Assembly (NCBI GenBank): GCA_030446805.1
Contig: JAUJMO010000001.1
Location: forward strand, 639,395-703,394
DNA from: Caulobacteraceae bacterium
GTDB lineage: Bacteria; Pseudomonadota; Alphaproteobacteria; Caulobacterales; Caulobacteraceae
DNA length: 64,000 bases
Direction of reading: 5' to 3'
The notes beneath the pieces were generated by a model. The model was not told where the DNA came from and ran no database searches. It was given only the letters and a program-made list of their open reading frames with translations. The stretch's first letter is position 1. The number at the start of each line of letters is the position of its first letter. Below are positions 21,363-28,352 of the stretch, one piece after another. Made by a program: the position numbers and the translations under genes.

Positions 21363-21890
21363 CTATTCAGGGACGTGGACGCTCCGGTAGCGCCCCTGGA
21401 AGTAGATCAAGGGGTCCTGGCCGGGCTCGAAGCGCAGGCGGCTGACCCGGCCGATGAGGATGCAATGGTCGCCACCGTCGTAGGCGGCGTGGGGACGGCA
21501 GCTGAACACGGCCATGGCGTCCCGCAGCACGGGGGCGCCGTCCTCCTCCACCAGATCGACGCCGTCCATCCCTTCCGCCGTCCCCCGGGCGAAGCGCGTC
21601 GACAAGGCCTCCTGCCCCGCATGCAGCACGTTCACCGCGTAGCGCTCCGCGGTCTGGAAGACCGGCGCCCGGCGGGAGCGGCGGTCCAGGCAGAACAGCA
21701 GCAGGGGCGGATCCAGGGAAACCGAGGTGAAGCTGTTGGCCGTGAGCCCCACCGCCCCGCCGTCCGGGTCGAAGGCGGTCACGATGGTGACCCCAGTGCC
21801 GAAACAGCCGAAAGCGTCGCGGAGCCGGCGCGGATGGAGATCGTGGGGATCAGCGGCATGCGTCATGGGCTTCGCCGTTTGCCCCGCCAT
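21363..21890 (-). CDS. flavin reductase family protein
   Basis: A 175-residue member of the FMN-binding split-barrel flavin reductase family (HpaC/DIM6-like). The motifs are LRDAFGCFGTGVTIVTA, VGLTANSFTSVSLDPPLLLFCL, the region RYAVNVLHAGQEALSTRFA, and the C-terminal GDHCILIGRVSRL and DPLIYFQGRYRSV. These enzymes use NAD(P)H to reduce FMN/FAD, usually to feed a two-component monooxygenase. No such oxygenase gene is adjacent, so the partner is unknown. The start is uncertain: ATG at 21890 (chosen) and ATG at 21866 are both possible, neither with a convincing ribosome-binding site. Confidence 0.82.
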   Translation of the reverse strand: MAGQTAKPMTHAADPHDLHPRRLRDAFGCFGTGVTIVTAFDPDGGAVGLTANSFTSVSLDPPLLLFCLDRRSRRAPVFQTAERYAVNVLHAGQEALSTRFARGTAEGMDGVDLVEEDGAPVLRDAMAVFSCRPHAAYDGGDHCILIGRVSRLRFEPGQDPLIYFQGRYRSVHVPE

Positions 21891-22111
21891 GGCCCACGGG
21901 TAAAGGAGCCGGCCCGCGAGCGCTCCCAGGAGCGCCCCCGAAACCCTCCCTCGCATCGTCTTGAGCCTGCTGAACGAGGCTCCGGAAGACGGCAAGGCAG
22001 GTACAGCGGCACGGCCAGCCCCGGCGCATCCTGGGGGGTGTGGAGCGGCCATCCGCCGTTTGCCCCAGGCTTGCGAATGCGTAAAGGAGCGCGGCCCACA
22101 GGAGCGCCCCC

Positions 22112-22765
22112 ATGGCCGACGACCTGCCCCGACAGCGCGCGAGCATCGGCGACGCGCCGGAGATCGCCCCTGCGGCGCCTTTGAGCCCGCGACCGGAACA
22201 GGCCGAGGTGGAGGCGGCGCTGAAGGTGCTGATCCGCTGGGCCGGAGACGACCCCGACCGGGAAGGCCTGCTGGACACGCCCGCGCGCGTGGCCCGCTCC
22301 TACCGCGAGCTGTTCCAGGGCTATGAGACCGATCCCCGCGCCTATTTGGCGCGCACCTTCGAGGAGGTCGGCGGCTACGACGAACTGATCGTCCTTCGGG
22401 ACATCCGCTTTGTCAGCTTCTGCGAGCACCACATGCTGCCGGTGCTGGGTCGGGCCCATGTGGGCTATCTGCCCACCAACCGCGTGGTGGGCATCTCCAA
22501 GCTCGCGCGCGTGGTGCACGGCTTTTCGCGCCGCCTGCAGATCCAGGAGAAACTCACGGCCGAGATCGCCGACACCATCAACGATGTGCTGCAGCCCAAG
22601 GGCGTGGGCGTGGTGGTCGAGGCGGAGCACCACTGCATGACCCTGCGCGGCGTCAACACCCCGGGCGCCAGCCTGTCCACCAGCACCTTTCTGGGCGCCT
22701 TGCGGGAAGACCCGCGCACCCGCCAGGAGTTCCTGGGCCTGGTGCGCGGGGGCCGGGCTCCCTAG
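22112..22765 (+). CDS. folE: GTP cyclohydrolase I
   Basis: Converts GTP to 7,8-dihydroneopterin triphosphate, the first step of folate/pterin synthesis. At 217 residues it has DPDREGLLDTPARVARSYRE, the zinc ligand motif FCEHHMLPVLGRAHVGYLP (Cys104, His107), ISKLARVVHGFSRRLQIQE, and EAEHHCMTLRGVN with the second zinc Cys. It is monocistronic by arrangement. Its stop overlaps that of the convergent DUF883-like gene by four bases. Confidence 0.96.
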   Translation: MADDLPRQRASIGDAPEIAPAAPLSPRPEQAEVEAALKVLIRWAGDDPDREGLLDTPARVARSYRELFQGYETDPRAYLARTFEEVGGYDELIVLRDIRFVSFCEHHMLPVLGRAHVGYLPTNRVVGISKLARVVHGFSRRLQIQEKLTAEIADTINDVLQPKGVGVVVEAEHHCMTLRGVNTPGASLSTSTFLGALREDPRTRQEFLGLVRGGRAP

Positions 22766-23022
22766 CGGCGGGCCAGCAGAACGCCGAACACCACCCCGGC
22801 GGCGAAGGCGGCGCCCGCGGAGACGAAGGGGCGCTCGACGACCGTCTGGCGGGCCACATCCGTTTGCATGGACGCCCAGTCGCGGGCGGCCTGGCTGCGC
22901 TCGTTGAATTGCGAGGCCGCGTTCTGGGCCACGGACTGAAGGCCGGCCAAGGGGCTGGAGGCGCCGCCCGAGCCCTGGCCGCCTTGGCCGCCCTCGCCGC
23001 CGTTGATGGTGGTGTCCGTCAT
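22762..23022 (-). CDS. DUF883/ElaB-like small membrane-anchored stress protein
   Basis: An 86-residue protein: a Gly/Gln-rich disordered N-terminus, a helical middle (NERSQAARDWASMQTDVARQ), and a C-terminal RPFVSAGAAFAAGVVFGVLLARR anchor. This is the layout of the ElaB/YqjD/DUF883 family, inner-membrane proteins with a Gly-zipper anchor that in E. coli are stress-induced and bind ribosomes. A GGGAGAA site precedes the ATG. A GGAAC/GGTT pair 35 bases upstream fits control by an EcfG-type sigma factor (see 23055-23082). Close stress-response neighbours support that role. Confidence 0.7.
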   Translation of the reverse strand: MTDTTINGGEGGQGGQGSGGASSPLAGLQSVAQNAASQFNERSQAARDWASMQTDVARQTVVERPFVSAGAAFAAGVVFGVLLARR

Positions 23023-23054
23023 GCCTTTGTTCTCCCGAAGTGAAACGTGGAACC

Positions 23055-23082
23055 GGAACCACTTACCGTTCCGCTTGGTTCC
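23055..23082. promoter_or_regulatory. palindromic, possibly bidirectional EcfG-type promoter
   Basis: GGAACC and GGTTCC face each other across 16 bases. On the plus strand this gives GGAAC-N17-GGTT 66 bases before the gene at 23146; on the minus strand it gives exactly the same boxes 35 bases before the DUF883-like gene. EcfG sigma factors recognise GGAAC-N16/17-CGTT, so the -35 is perfect and the -10 differs in one base in each direction. Extra GGAAC and GTTCC copies lie within the same 35 bases but are not correctly spaced. Confidence 0.5.
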
Positions 23083-23145
23083 GATACTCAAGCTGGCGGC
23101 CGACTACGCCCCTGCTCGGCCGCATTCGAGAGTAAGGATCGCGCC

Positions 23146-23304
23146 ATGACCGACATGCCGACCCACACGCCTTTCCCGGGCACGCCTGACGTGGCCCAAC
23201 CCGACTACGAGCCTGGCGGCCCTGACCTACCGGACTCCCCGGCGATCCCGCCCGAGATGCCCGACGCGGAGCCGTTCAACGACGACGGTTCTCCTTCCGC
23301 CTAA
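23146..23304 (+). CDS. small acidic, proline-rich disordered protein
   Basis: A 52-residue protein (MTDMPTHTPFPGTPDVAQPD followed by Pro/Asp/Glu-rich sequence ending in SPSA). An AAGGA site lies 10 bases before the ATG. It has no domain or signal peptide and is predicted to be unstructured. Small proteins of this composition are common beside stress genes in Caulobacterales. The divergent near-consensus EcfG boxes upstream suggest it belongs to the same regulon. Function unknown. Confidence 0.55.
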   Translation: MTDMPTHTPFPGTPDVAQPDYEPGGPDLPDSPAIPPEMPDAEPFNDDGSPSA

Positions 23305-23365
23305 GCTCCCGGCCAAGCTGCGACGAAACGCGCATGCCCCGCGCGAAAAAAGCTCAGCTGGAAGC

Positions 23366-23391
23366 GGAACAGGCATGAGGGTCGACGGGTT
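23366..23391 (+). promoter_or_regulatory. candidate EcfG-type promoter for the KGG protein
   Basis: GGAAC at 23366-23370 and GGTT at 23388-23391 with 17 bases between, 59 bases before the KGG-protein start. The -10 differs from CGTT in one base, as in the palindromic promoter upstream. Confidence 0.4.
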
Positions 23392-23449
23392 CAAGCCTCG
23401 TCATCCCGCCGGCCCCACGGCTCATCTCCCAGGTTAAGGAATCCCCGCA

Positions 23450-23680
23450 ATGGCGCAGGAACGCACCGACTCCACGGCCCCCAAGAAATCGACCCGCGGC
23501 TTTGCGTCCATGGACGCCGCCCGCCAGCGCGAGATCGCCAGCAAGGGCGGCCAAAGCGTCCCGCAGGAGAAGCGCAGCTTCAGCCAGGATCGTGAACTGG
23601 CGGCCCAGGCCGGCCGCAAGGGCGGGCAGAACAGCCGAGGCGGTCGCACCGGCGAGGACCAGAACACCGCCGCCGACTGA
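23450..23680 (+). CDS. KGG-repeat stress-induced protein
   Basis: A 76-residue hydrophilic protein with the stress-protein KGG repeat. FASMDAARQREIASKGGQSV is one copy; the second is RELAAQAGRKGGQNSRGG. This matches the GsiB/con-10/YciG-like family, glycine- and lysine-rich proteins induced by glucose starvation, desiccation or the general stress response. Their molecular role is unsettled (hydrophilin-like protection is proposed). A GGAAC/GGTT promoter candidate lies upstream and a strong hairpin follows the gene. Confidence 0.85.
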   Translation: MAQERTDSTAPKKSTRGFASMDAARQREIASKGGQSVPQEKRSFSQDRELAAQAGRKGGQNSRGGRTGEDQNTAAD

Positions 23681-23702
23681 GCCCTGTGCTCCCGGCGACT
23701 GC

Positions 23703-23727
23703 AACGCCCGCGGCGCCCGCGGGCGTT
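23703..23727 (+). terminator. terminator hairpin after the KGG gene
   Basis: A perfect 11-bp stem (AACGCCCGCGG / CCGCGGGCGTT) with a 3-base CGC loop, 22 bases after the stop. The U-tract is minimal (TT), but stem stability is very high. Confidence 0.55.
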
Positions 23728-23822
23728 CGCGTGTCAGGCGTAAGACGGAGCGTCCGGCCCACAAGCGCCTATGCTGGGGTCGGATGGCCGCCCGACTCGC
23801 CGCGGGGGCCCAGGAGGTCCCG

Positions 23823-24596
23823 ATGTCCAGCACCGACCAGCCCACGGGCGACGCCGCCCAATCCGTCTCCGGAGTGTCCACGATCACCGATCCCTCCGTT
23901 CTCGACACCCCCCACGACCACGCGCACCCCCGCCGCCCCGACCACGATGTCGGGACGGTGCACGAGAATGCGCCCTACGCCTACAGCCTGATCAACTGGG
24001 GGTCCGTGCTGGCCGGGGCGGTGATCGCGCTGGCCATCGGCGGCATGCTCAGCCTGGCGGGGCTGGCCATCGGCGCCACGGCGCTGGATCCGACGGACGC
24101 CCGGAGCGCCGCCTCAGTGGGCGTGGGCGCCGGGCTATGGCTCGCTCTGTCGACCGTCCTGGGCATGCTGGTCGGCGGCTATGTCGCGGCTCGCTCCGCC
24201 CACAATCCGGACCACCATGAGGGCGCCCTGCACGGCGCCTCTGTTTGGGCGGTCGGTTTTGTGCTGGCCTTTTTCCTGACCGGCTCGTTCGCCACCAACG
24301 CCGCCTTCAACGGCTTGCAAGCCGCCGGTCAGGCCGCCGAAGCCGTGACGCCGGACGCCGCGGATCGGGTCTCGAGCGCGGCGCGCCAGGCCGCCGACGC
24401 CGCTACGCCCGACACGGCGCAGGAGCGCGAGGCCGTGGACGCCGCAAAGGACGCCACCAGCGCGGGCGCGTTCTGGGCCTTCATCACCATGCTCACCAGC
24501 GCGGTGGCGGCCATGATCGGCGGCACGCTGGGAGCCAAGCACGACGAGAAGATGCACCGTCCGCGCCGCACCAGCGGCGCCTCGGCCATGTTCTAG
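23823..24596 (+). CDS. four-helix membrane protein of unknown function
   Basis: A 257-residue protein. The first 60 residues are hydrophilic and His/Asp/Pro-rich. Hydrophobic helices follow (SVLAGAVIALAIGGMLSLAG, GLWLALSTVLGMLVGGYVAA, VWAVGFVLAFFLTGSF). After them comes an Ala/Asp-rich amphipathic stretch with repeats like AADAATPDTAQEREAVDAAK, and then a last helix (FWAFITMLTSAVAAMIGGTLG). GGAGGT precedes the ATG. Related alphaproteobacterial proteins are annotated only as membrane or PhnA-like proteins. Position among stress genes suggests an envelope stress role; this is inference. Confidence 0.65.
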   Translation: MSSTDQPTGDAAQSVSGVSTITDPSVLDTPHDHAHPRRPDHDVGTVHENAPYAYSLINWGSVLAGAVIALAIGGMLSLAGLAIGATALDPTDARSAASVGVGAGLWLALSTVLGMLVGGYVAARSAHNPDHHEGALHGASVWAVGFVLAFFLTGSFATNAAFNGLQAAGQAAEAVTPDAADRVSSAARQAADAATPDTAQEREAVDAAKDATSAGAFWAFITMLTSAVAAMIGGTLGAKHDEKMHRPRRTSGASAMF

Positions 24597-24599
24597 GCC

Positions 24600-26843
24600 T
24601 CAGCGCTTCAGCAACACCACGGCGAACAGCCGCCCCGCGTCGGTCCAGACCCGGTCCTGCCGCCAACCGGCGCGGGCGGCGAGTCCGGAAAACCCCTCCA
24701 CCGTGAACTTGTGCGAGTTCTCCGTATGGAGGGTCTCGCCTTTCTCGAACCGGTAGACGTGACCATCCACCCGCACCGTCTGCGGGCGGAGGCTTTCCAG
24801 GTGCATCTCGATGCGGCGCCCCGCCGGGTTCCAGACCGCCCGGTGGGCGAACCCCTCCAGGTCGAAATCGGCGCCCAGTTCCCGATTGGCGCGGGCCAGC
24901 AGGTTGCGGTTGAACTCCGCCGTGACGCCCTGGGCGTCGTCATAGGCCGCCAGCAGCACCGGCTCGGGTTTCACCAGATCGATCCCCACCAGCAGATAGG
25001 CCCCCGCGCCCAACAGGGAGGCGGCGGACCGGAGGAAGTCCACGGCGCCCTCCTCTGTGAAGTTGCCGATCGTGGAGCCGGGGAAGCAGCCCGTGCGGGG
25101 CTTCCGGACGGCCGCTTCGGGCAGGTGCAGACCCGCGGTGAAATCGCCCGCGAGGGGCTCCACCCGCAGGTGGGGGTAGTCCCGCCGGATCTCGGCCGCG
25201 GCGGCCTGCAGCCGCTCCAGGCTGATGTCGACGGGAACATAGACGGCAAGCTGGGGCGCGGCGTCCAGAACGATGCGCGTCTTCACGCTGGCGCCGCTGC
25301 CGAACTCGACCAGGGCTGCGCCCGGATCGATCTCCGCGGCGATGTCCGGGGCCGCCTCCCGCAGGATCGCGAGTTCGGTGCGCGTCGGATAATATTCCGG
25401 CAACTCCGTGATCGCCTCGAAGAGGCGCGAGCCTTCCTCGTCGTAGAGCCACTTGCTGGACAAGGTCTTCTGCGTCTTTGCGAGCCCCTCGACCACTTCG
25501 GCCAGAAAGGCGTCGCGCTGCTGATGACTGCTGTCCAGGCGGATCACCCGGGGTTCGGCGTCCCAGGCCAGGCGCACGCCGGTGAACTGCCAGCGATGCC
25601 AGGGCTGGAAGAAGTTGCGATAGGTCGGCCGGATATGGCGTGCGGGCGTCAGGCATGACCCCCCACGCAGCACCGCCTGGCTGACCATGAACTTGCCGTT
25701 GTACTCGCCGACCGCGCCCGCGGCGGGCTTGAAGCCGGGGTAAGGCGCATAAGCGCTGCCCGTCCATTCCCAGACATCGCCGAACATCTGGCGCAGCGCC
25801 CCGTTCGCCCCCCCCGCGGCGGCCGGCTCGAGCCAGCCCTCGTCCCGCAGATTGCCCTCGACGGAAACGTCCGCGGCCGCATGCTCCCATTCGGCTTCGG
25901 TCGGCAAGCGCGCGCCCGCCCAGCGCGCATAGGCGTCGGCTTCGTAAAGGCTGACGTGGGCCACGGGCGCATGAAGGTTCAAGGGCCGCAACCCGCCGAG
26001 GGTCATCACGAACCAGGCGTCGTCCATCGCCTCCCAGTAGAGTGGAGCCTTCCAGCCTTCCGCCTGCACGCGGGCCCAGCCGTCCGCCAGCCACAGCTCG
26101 GCGCGGCCGTAGCCGCCCGCGTCCATGAACTGGAGCCACTCGGCGTTGGTGACCAGGCGATCGGCGAGGCGGAACGGCTGGAGGAAGACCCGGTGGCGCG
26201 GCCCCTCGTTGTCGAAACCGAAGCCCCCGGCCTCCGCGTCCCGTCCGATCTCGACCAGACCGCCCTCGAAGGCCAGCTTGCCCATCTCCCCGGGACTGCG
26301 CGACGGCGGAAGGGGCAGGTCGGCATAGGCGGGACGGCGCGGCGTCTGAGCGAACAGGTGCAGCACGTCCGTCAGGATGAGCTCGCCGTGCTGCTCTTCG
26401 TGGGCCAGGCCGACCTCGATGATGGACTCCACACGCCCCTGCGCCCGCGCTCCGAGCGCCAGCACGGCGGTGTCCACATGGCGGCGATAGGCCAGCACCT
26501 CCTCAAGGCTCGGGCGGGTCACCAGCCCACGCGCGCCCCGTTCGCGGCGCTCGCCCAGCGCCTCGTAGTAGGAGTTAAAGAGGAACTGCAGCTCTTCGCT
26601 GTAGGCCGTGTAGCCGGGCGCGTGGGGCAGGAGGACGAAGGTTTCGAAGAACCAGCTGGTGTGCGCCAGATGCCACTTGGCCGGGCTGGCGTCCGGCATG
26701 GACTGAACGACCTGATCCTCGGCGGACAGCGGAGCCGTCAGACGCAGGGTCTCCGCACGGACGGCCGCGAAGCGGTCCAGGATCGATTCCGCGCCGACGG
26801 CCGGAGCGGGTCGGGAACGCTTGGAGGCGGCGGGCTTGTCCAT
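24600..26843 (-). CDS. fused EgtB-EgtD ergothioneine biosynthesis enzyme
   Basis: A 747-residue protein carrying two ergothioneine enzymes normally encoded separately. Residues 1-425 are EgtB: a DinB-like helical domain with SPAKWHLAHTSWFFETF and AHEEQHGELILTD, giving His58/His61, His148 and His152 as iron ligands, then a formylglycine-generating-enzyme-like domain (WLQFMDAGGYGRAELWL, RLPTEAEWEHAA, FGDVWEWTGSAY, RGGSCLTP). EgtB joins a thiol donor to hercynine using O2. From about residue 440 comes the histidine N-alpha-trimethyltransferase EgtD (KTLSSKWLYDEEGSRLFEAI, PEYYPTRTE, SAM motif LVEFGSGASVKTRI, CFPGSTIGNFTEE, LLVGIDLVKP). No stop or frameshift separates them. Start chosen at MDKPAASK; no strong ribosome-binding site. 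Ergothioneine is a thiol antioxidant, fitting the stress neighbourhood. Confidence 0.92.
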   Translation of the reverse strand: MDKPAASKRSRPAPAVGAESILDRFAAVRAETLRLTAPLSAEDQVVQSMPDASPAKWHLAHTSWFFETFVLLPHAPGYTAYSEELQFLFNSYYEALGERRERGARGLVTRPSLEEVLAYRRHVDTAVLALGARAQGRVESIIEVGLAHEEQHGELILTDVLHLFAQTPRRPAYADLPLPPSRSPGEMGKLAFEGGLVEIGRDAEAGGFGFDNEGPRHRVFLQPFRLADRLVTNAEWLQFMDAGGYGRAELWLADGWARVQAEGWKAPLYWEAMDDAWFVMTLGGLRPLNLHAPVAHVSLYEADAYARWAGARLPTEAEWEHAAADVSVEGNLRDEGWLEPAAAGGANGALRQMFGDVWEWTGSAYAPYPGFKPAAGAVGEYNGKFMVSQAVLRGGSCLTPARHIRPTYRNFFQPWHRWQFTGVRLAWDAEPRVIRLDSSHQQRDAFLAEVVEGLAKTQKTLSSKWLYDEEGSRLFEAITELPEYYPTRTELAILREAAPDIAAEIDPGAALVEFGSGASVKTRIVLDAAPQLAVYVPVDISLERLQAAAAEIRRDYPHLRVEPLAGDFTAGLHLPEAAVRKPRTGCFPGSTIGNFTEEGAVDFLRSAASLLGAGAYLLVGIDLVKPEPVLLAAYDDAQGVTAEFNRNLLARANRELGADFDLEGFAHRAVWNPAGRRIEMHLESLRPQTVRVDGHVYRFEKGETLHTENSHKFTVEGFSGLAARAGWRQDRVWTDAGRLFAVVLLKR

Positions 26844-26954
26844 GGAGTCTATGTGGGCCTTTGCAGCGAAGGTCGCAGCGGCGACATAGCATTTCTTGCA
26901 GCACGGTACGCTCCGCCGGACCAAGCCTGGAGGCGACCGCAGGAGTTCCGCCCC

Positions 26955-26979
26955 GGAACGCTTGGGGGGAGCCGGCGTT
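26955..26979 (+). promoter_or_regulatory. EcfG-type promoter upstream of ecfG
   Basis: GGAAC at 26955-26959 and CGTT at 26976-26979, exactly 16 bases apart. This is a full match to the GGAAC-N16/17-CGTT consensus of alphaproteobacterial EcfG sigma factors, and suggests autoregulation of the sigma gene 110 bases downstream. Confidence 0.7.
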
Positions 26980-27088
26980 ACCTGCACGGTCCAGCCCAGC
27001 GCGTCACGGCCGTCCCTCAGGACGACTCCCTTATCCGGGAGGCGGCGCCGTGCGCCTGGGTTGAGGCGGGGAAGCGGGGCGCGCGCGC

Positions 27089-27646
27089 GTGACGGTGGCC
27101 GACGGTGCGATGAACTGGCGGGACGAGGTGATCGCCCAGATCCCGGCCTTGCGCGCCTTCGCCTGGAGCCTGTCGCGCAACGGCGCCGACGCCGACGACC
27201 TGGTCCAGGACACCCTCACCAAGGCGTGGACGCACCGCAGCAAGTTCGAACCCGGGACGAACCTGCGCGCCTGGCTCTTCACCATCCTCAGAAACACCTA
27301 TTACACCGCCGTGACGCGGCGCCGGCGGGAGGTCGCCGACGAGGACGGCAAGCACGCCGCAACCCTGACCACCCCGGCCACACAGGACTGGAGCGTCGCC
27401 ATGCGGGCGCTGCAAACCGCCATGCACAAGCTGCCCGACGAGCATCGGGAGGCGCTGATCCTCGTTGGGGCGGCGGGCCTGAGCTATGAGGAGGCCGCGG
27501 AGATTTGCGACTGTGCGCTGGGCACCATCAAGAGCCGGGTGAACCGGGCCCGCACGCGCCTGCTCAAGATCATGGAAGCGGACTCGGCGATGGACACCCT
27601 GGTGGCGGAGCTGGACGGCCCCGCAGCCTCCGCCGGCGGGGATTAG
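27089..27646 (+). CDS. ecfG: ECF sigma factor, EcfG family (general stress response)
   Basis: A 185-residue sigma factor with only regions 2 and 4. Region 2 spans IPALRAFAWSLSRNGADADD, LVQDTLTKAWTHRSKFEPGT and NLRAWLFTILRNTYYTAVTR. Region 4 includes LPDEHREALILVGAAGLSYE and EAAEICDCALGTIKSRVNRARTRL. The sequence is of the EcfG (sigma-T-like) type that drives the alphaproteobacterial general stress response. The GTG at 27089 was used; an ATG at 27110 (MNWRDEV) is equally plausible. A perfect EcfG promoter lies upstream and a NepR-like anti-sigma gene overlaps tail-to-tail downstream. The third partner, PhyR, is not in the window. Confidence 0.88.
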   Translation: MTVADGAMNWRDEVIAQIPALRAFAWSLSRNGADADDLVQDTLTKAWTHRSKFEPGTNLRAWLFTILRNTYYTAVTRRRREVADEDGKHAATLTTPATQDWSVAMRALQTAMHKLPDEHREALILVGAAGLSYEEAAEICDCALGTIKSRVNRARTRLLKIMEADSAMDTLVAELDGPAASAGGD

Positions 27647-27810
27647 GTCTTCTCAGCGCCGTTCAGTTGATCCAGGTGCCGGAGCAAGGCCTCCGGAACG
27701 GGCTGCGCCGTCAGGGCGTCGAACCAGGCCCTGAGCAGGACATCCATCTGCGCATCGACGGGCGTCGACGTCCGGCCTGCAGGCACGGCGGGGATGGGCG
27801 TGGGCGACAT
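27643..27810 (-). CDS. nepR: NepR-like anti-sigma factor
   Basis: A 55-residue protein on the opposite strand to ecfG, overlapping its stop by four bases. After a Pro/Thr-rich N-terminus (MSPTPIPAVPAGRTSTPVDA) comes the NepR core: LLRAWFDALTAQPVPEALLR followed by HLDQLNGAEKT. It resembles the family pattern LR.xYxxvvxEPxPdrlldLLxqL. NepR binds and blocks EcfG until phosphorylated PhyR titrates it away. In most relatives nepR precedes ecfG on the same strand, so the convergent layout is odd and means different promoters. No EcfG box is visible upstream of it. The frame is short but the motif and position agree. Confidence 0.65.
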   Translation of the reverse strand: MSPTPIPAVPAGRTSTPVDAQMDVLLRAWFDALTAQPVPEALLRHLDQLNGAEKT

Positions 27811-27897
27811 CTTCTATGTCCAGCTGACGGCTCGTTGCAACAAACCACGGCGGGCTGAACAGCCGCTTAACCTTGCGCCTGCCCCGGCCGGCCAAGG

Positions 27898-27923
27898 GGA
27901 ACAAGCCGGGCGGGCGTCGCGTT
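27898..27923 (+). promoter_or_regulatory. EcfG-type promoter for the PRC-barrel gene
   Basis: GGAAC at 27898-27902 and CGTT at 27920-27923 with 17 bases between; the start codon follows 31 bases later. A full consensus match in ideal position. Confidence 0.72.
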
Positions 27924-27954
27924 CGATCCGGAGCGAAGCGGGAGTCCGGCGGCG

Positions 27955-28320
27955 ATGAACGACAACGTCACGAGCGGCAATCCGCTCATCTCTGCGGCCA
28001 AGGTGCAAGGCACGGCCGTGTACGACACCGAGGGCGGACGGCTCGGACAGGTGGAGGACATCATGCTGCACAAGGTGAGCGGCGAGGTCGCCTACGCCGT
28101 TCTGTCCTTTGGGGGCGTGCTCGGGATCGGCGAGCGGTTCACCCCCCTGCCCTGGTCGGTGCTGACCTATGACCCGGACCGCGGCGGCTATGTCGTGCCC
28201 TTGGCCAAGGAGCGGCTGCAGAACGCTCCCCACTACGACCGCGCCGAGCTCACCAACGACGACAACGGCTGGGGCGCGCGGGTCAATGACTTTTACCAGG
28301 TCACGCCCTCCTGGGCTTGA
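27955..28320 (+). CDS. PRC-barrel domain protein
   Basis: A 121-residue protein made of one PRC-barrel domain. LISAAKVQGTAVYDTEGGRL and GQVEDIMLHKVSGEVAYAVL are followed by SFGGVLGIGERFTPLPWSVL, the typical continuation in this stress-associated subgroup. PRC barrels occur in photosynthetic reaction centre H subunits, RimM and many small stress proteins, where their ligand is unknown. A consensus EcfG promoter precedes it, so it is very probably a general stress gene. The Gly/Gln-rich gene follows 32 bases later and may share the transcript. Confidence 0.87.
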   Translation: MNDNVTSGNPLISAAKVQGTAVYDTEGGRLGQVEDIMLHKVSGEVAYAVLSFGGVLGIGERFTPLPWSVLTYDPDRGGYVVPLAKERLQNAPHYDRAELTNDDNGWGARVNDFYQVTPSWA

Positions 28321-28352
28321 TCGTCTTCCTCAAACCGTAAGGAGAGAGCTCC

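Noticed and set aside
23346-23412. tRNA-like segment (AGCTCAGCTGG and a T-arm-like hairpin with loop TTCAAGC)
   Set aside because: The T-arm pairs, but no acceptor or anticodon stem forms. The same bases fit an EcfG-type promoter for the KGG gene, which is the better explanation.
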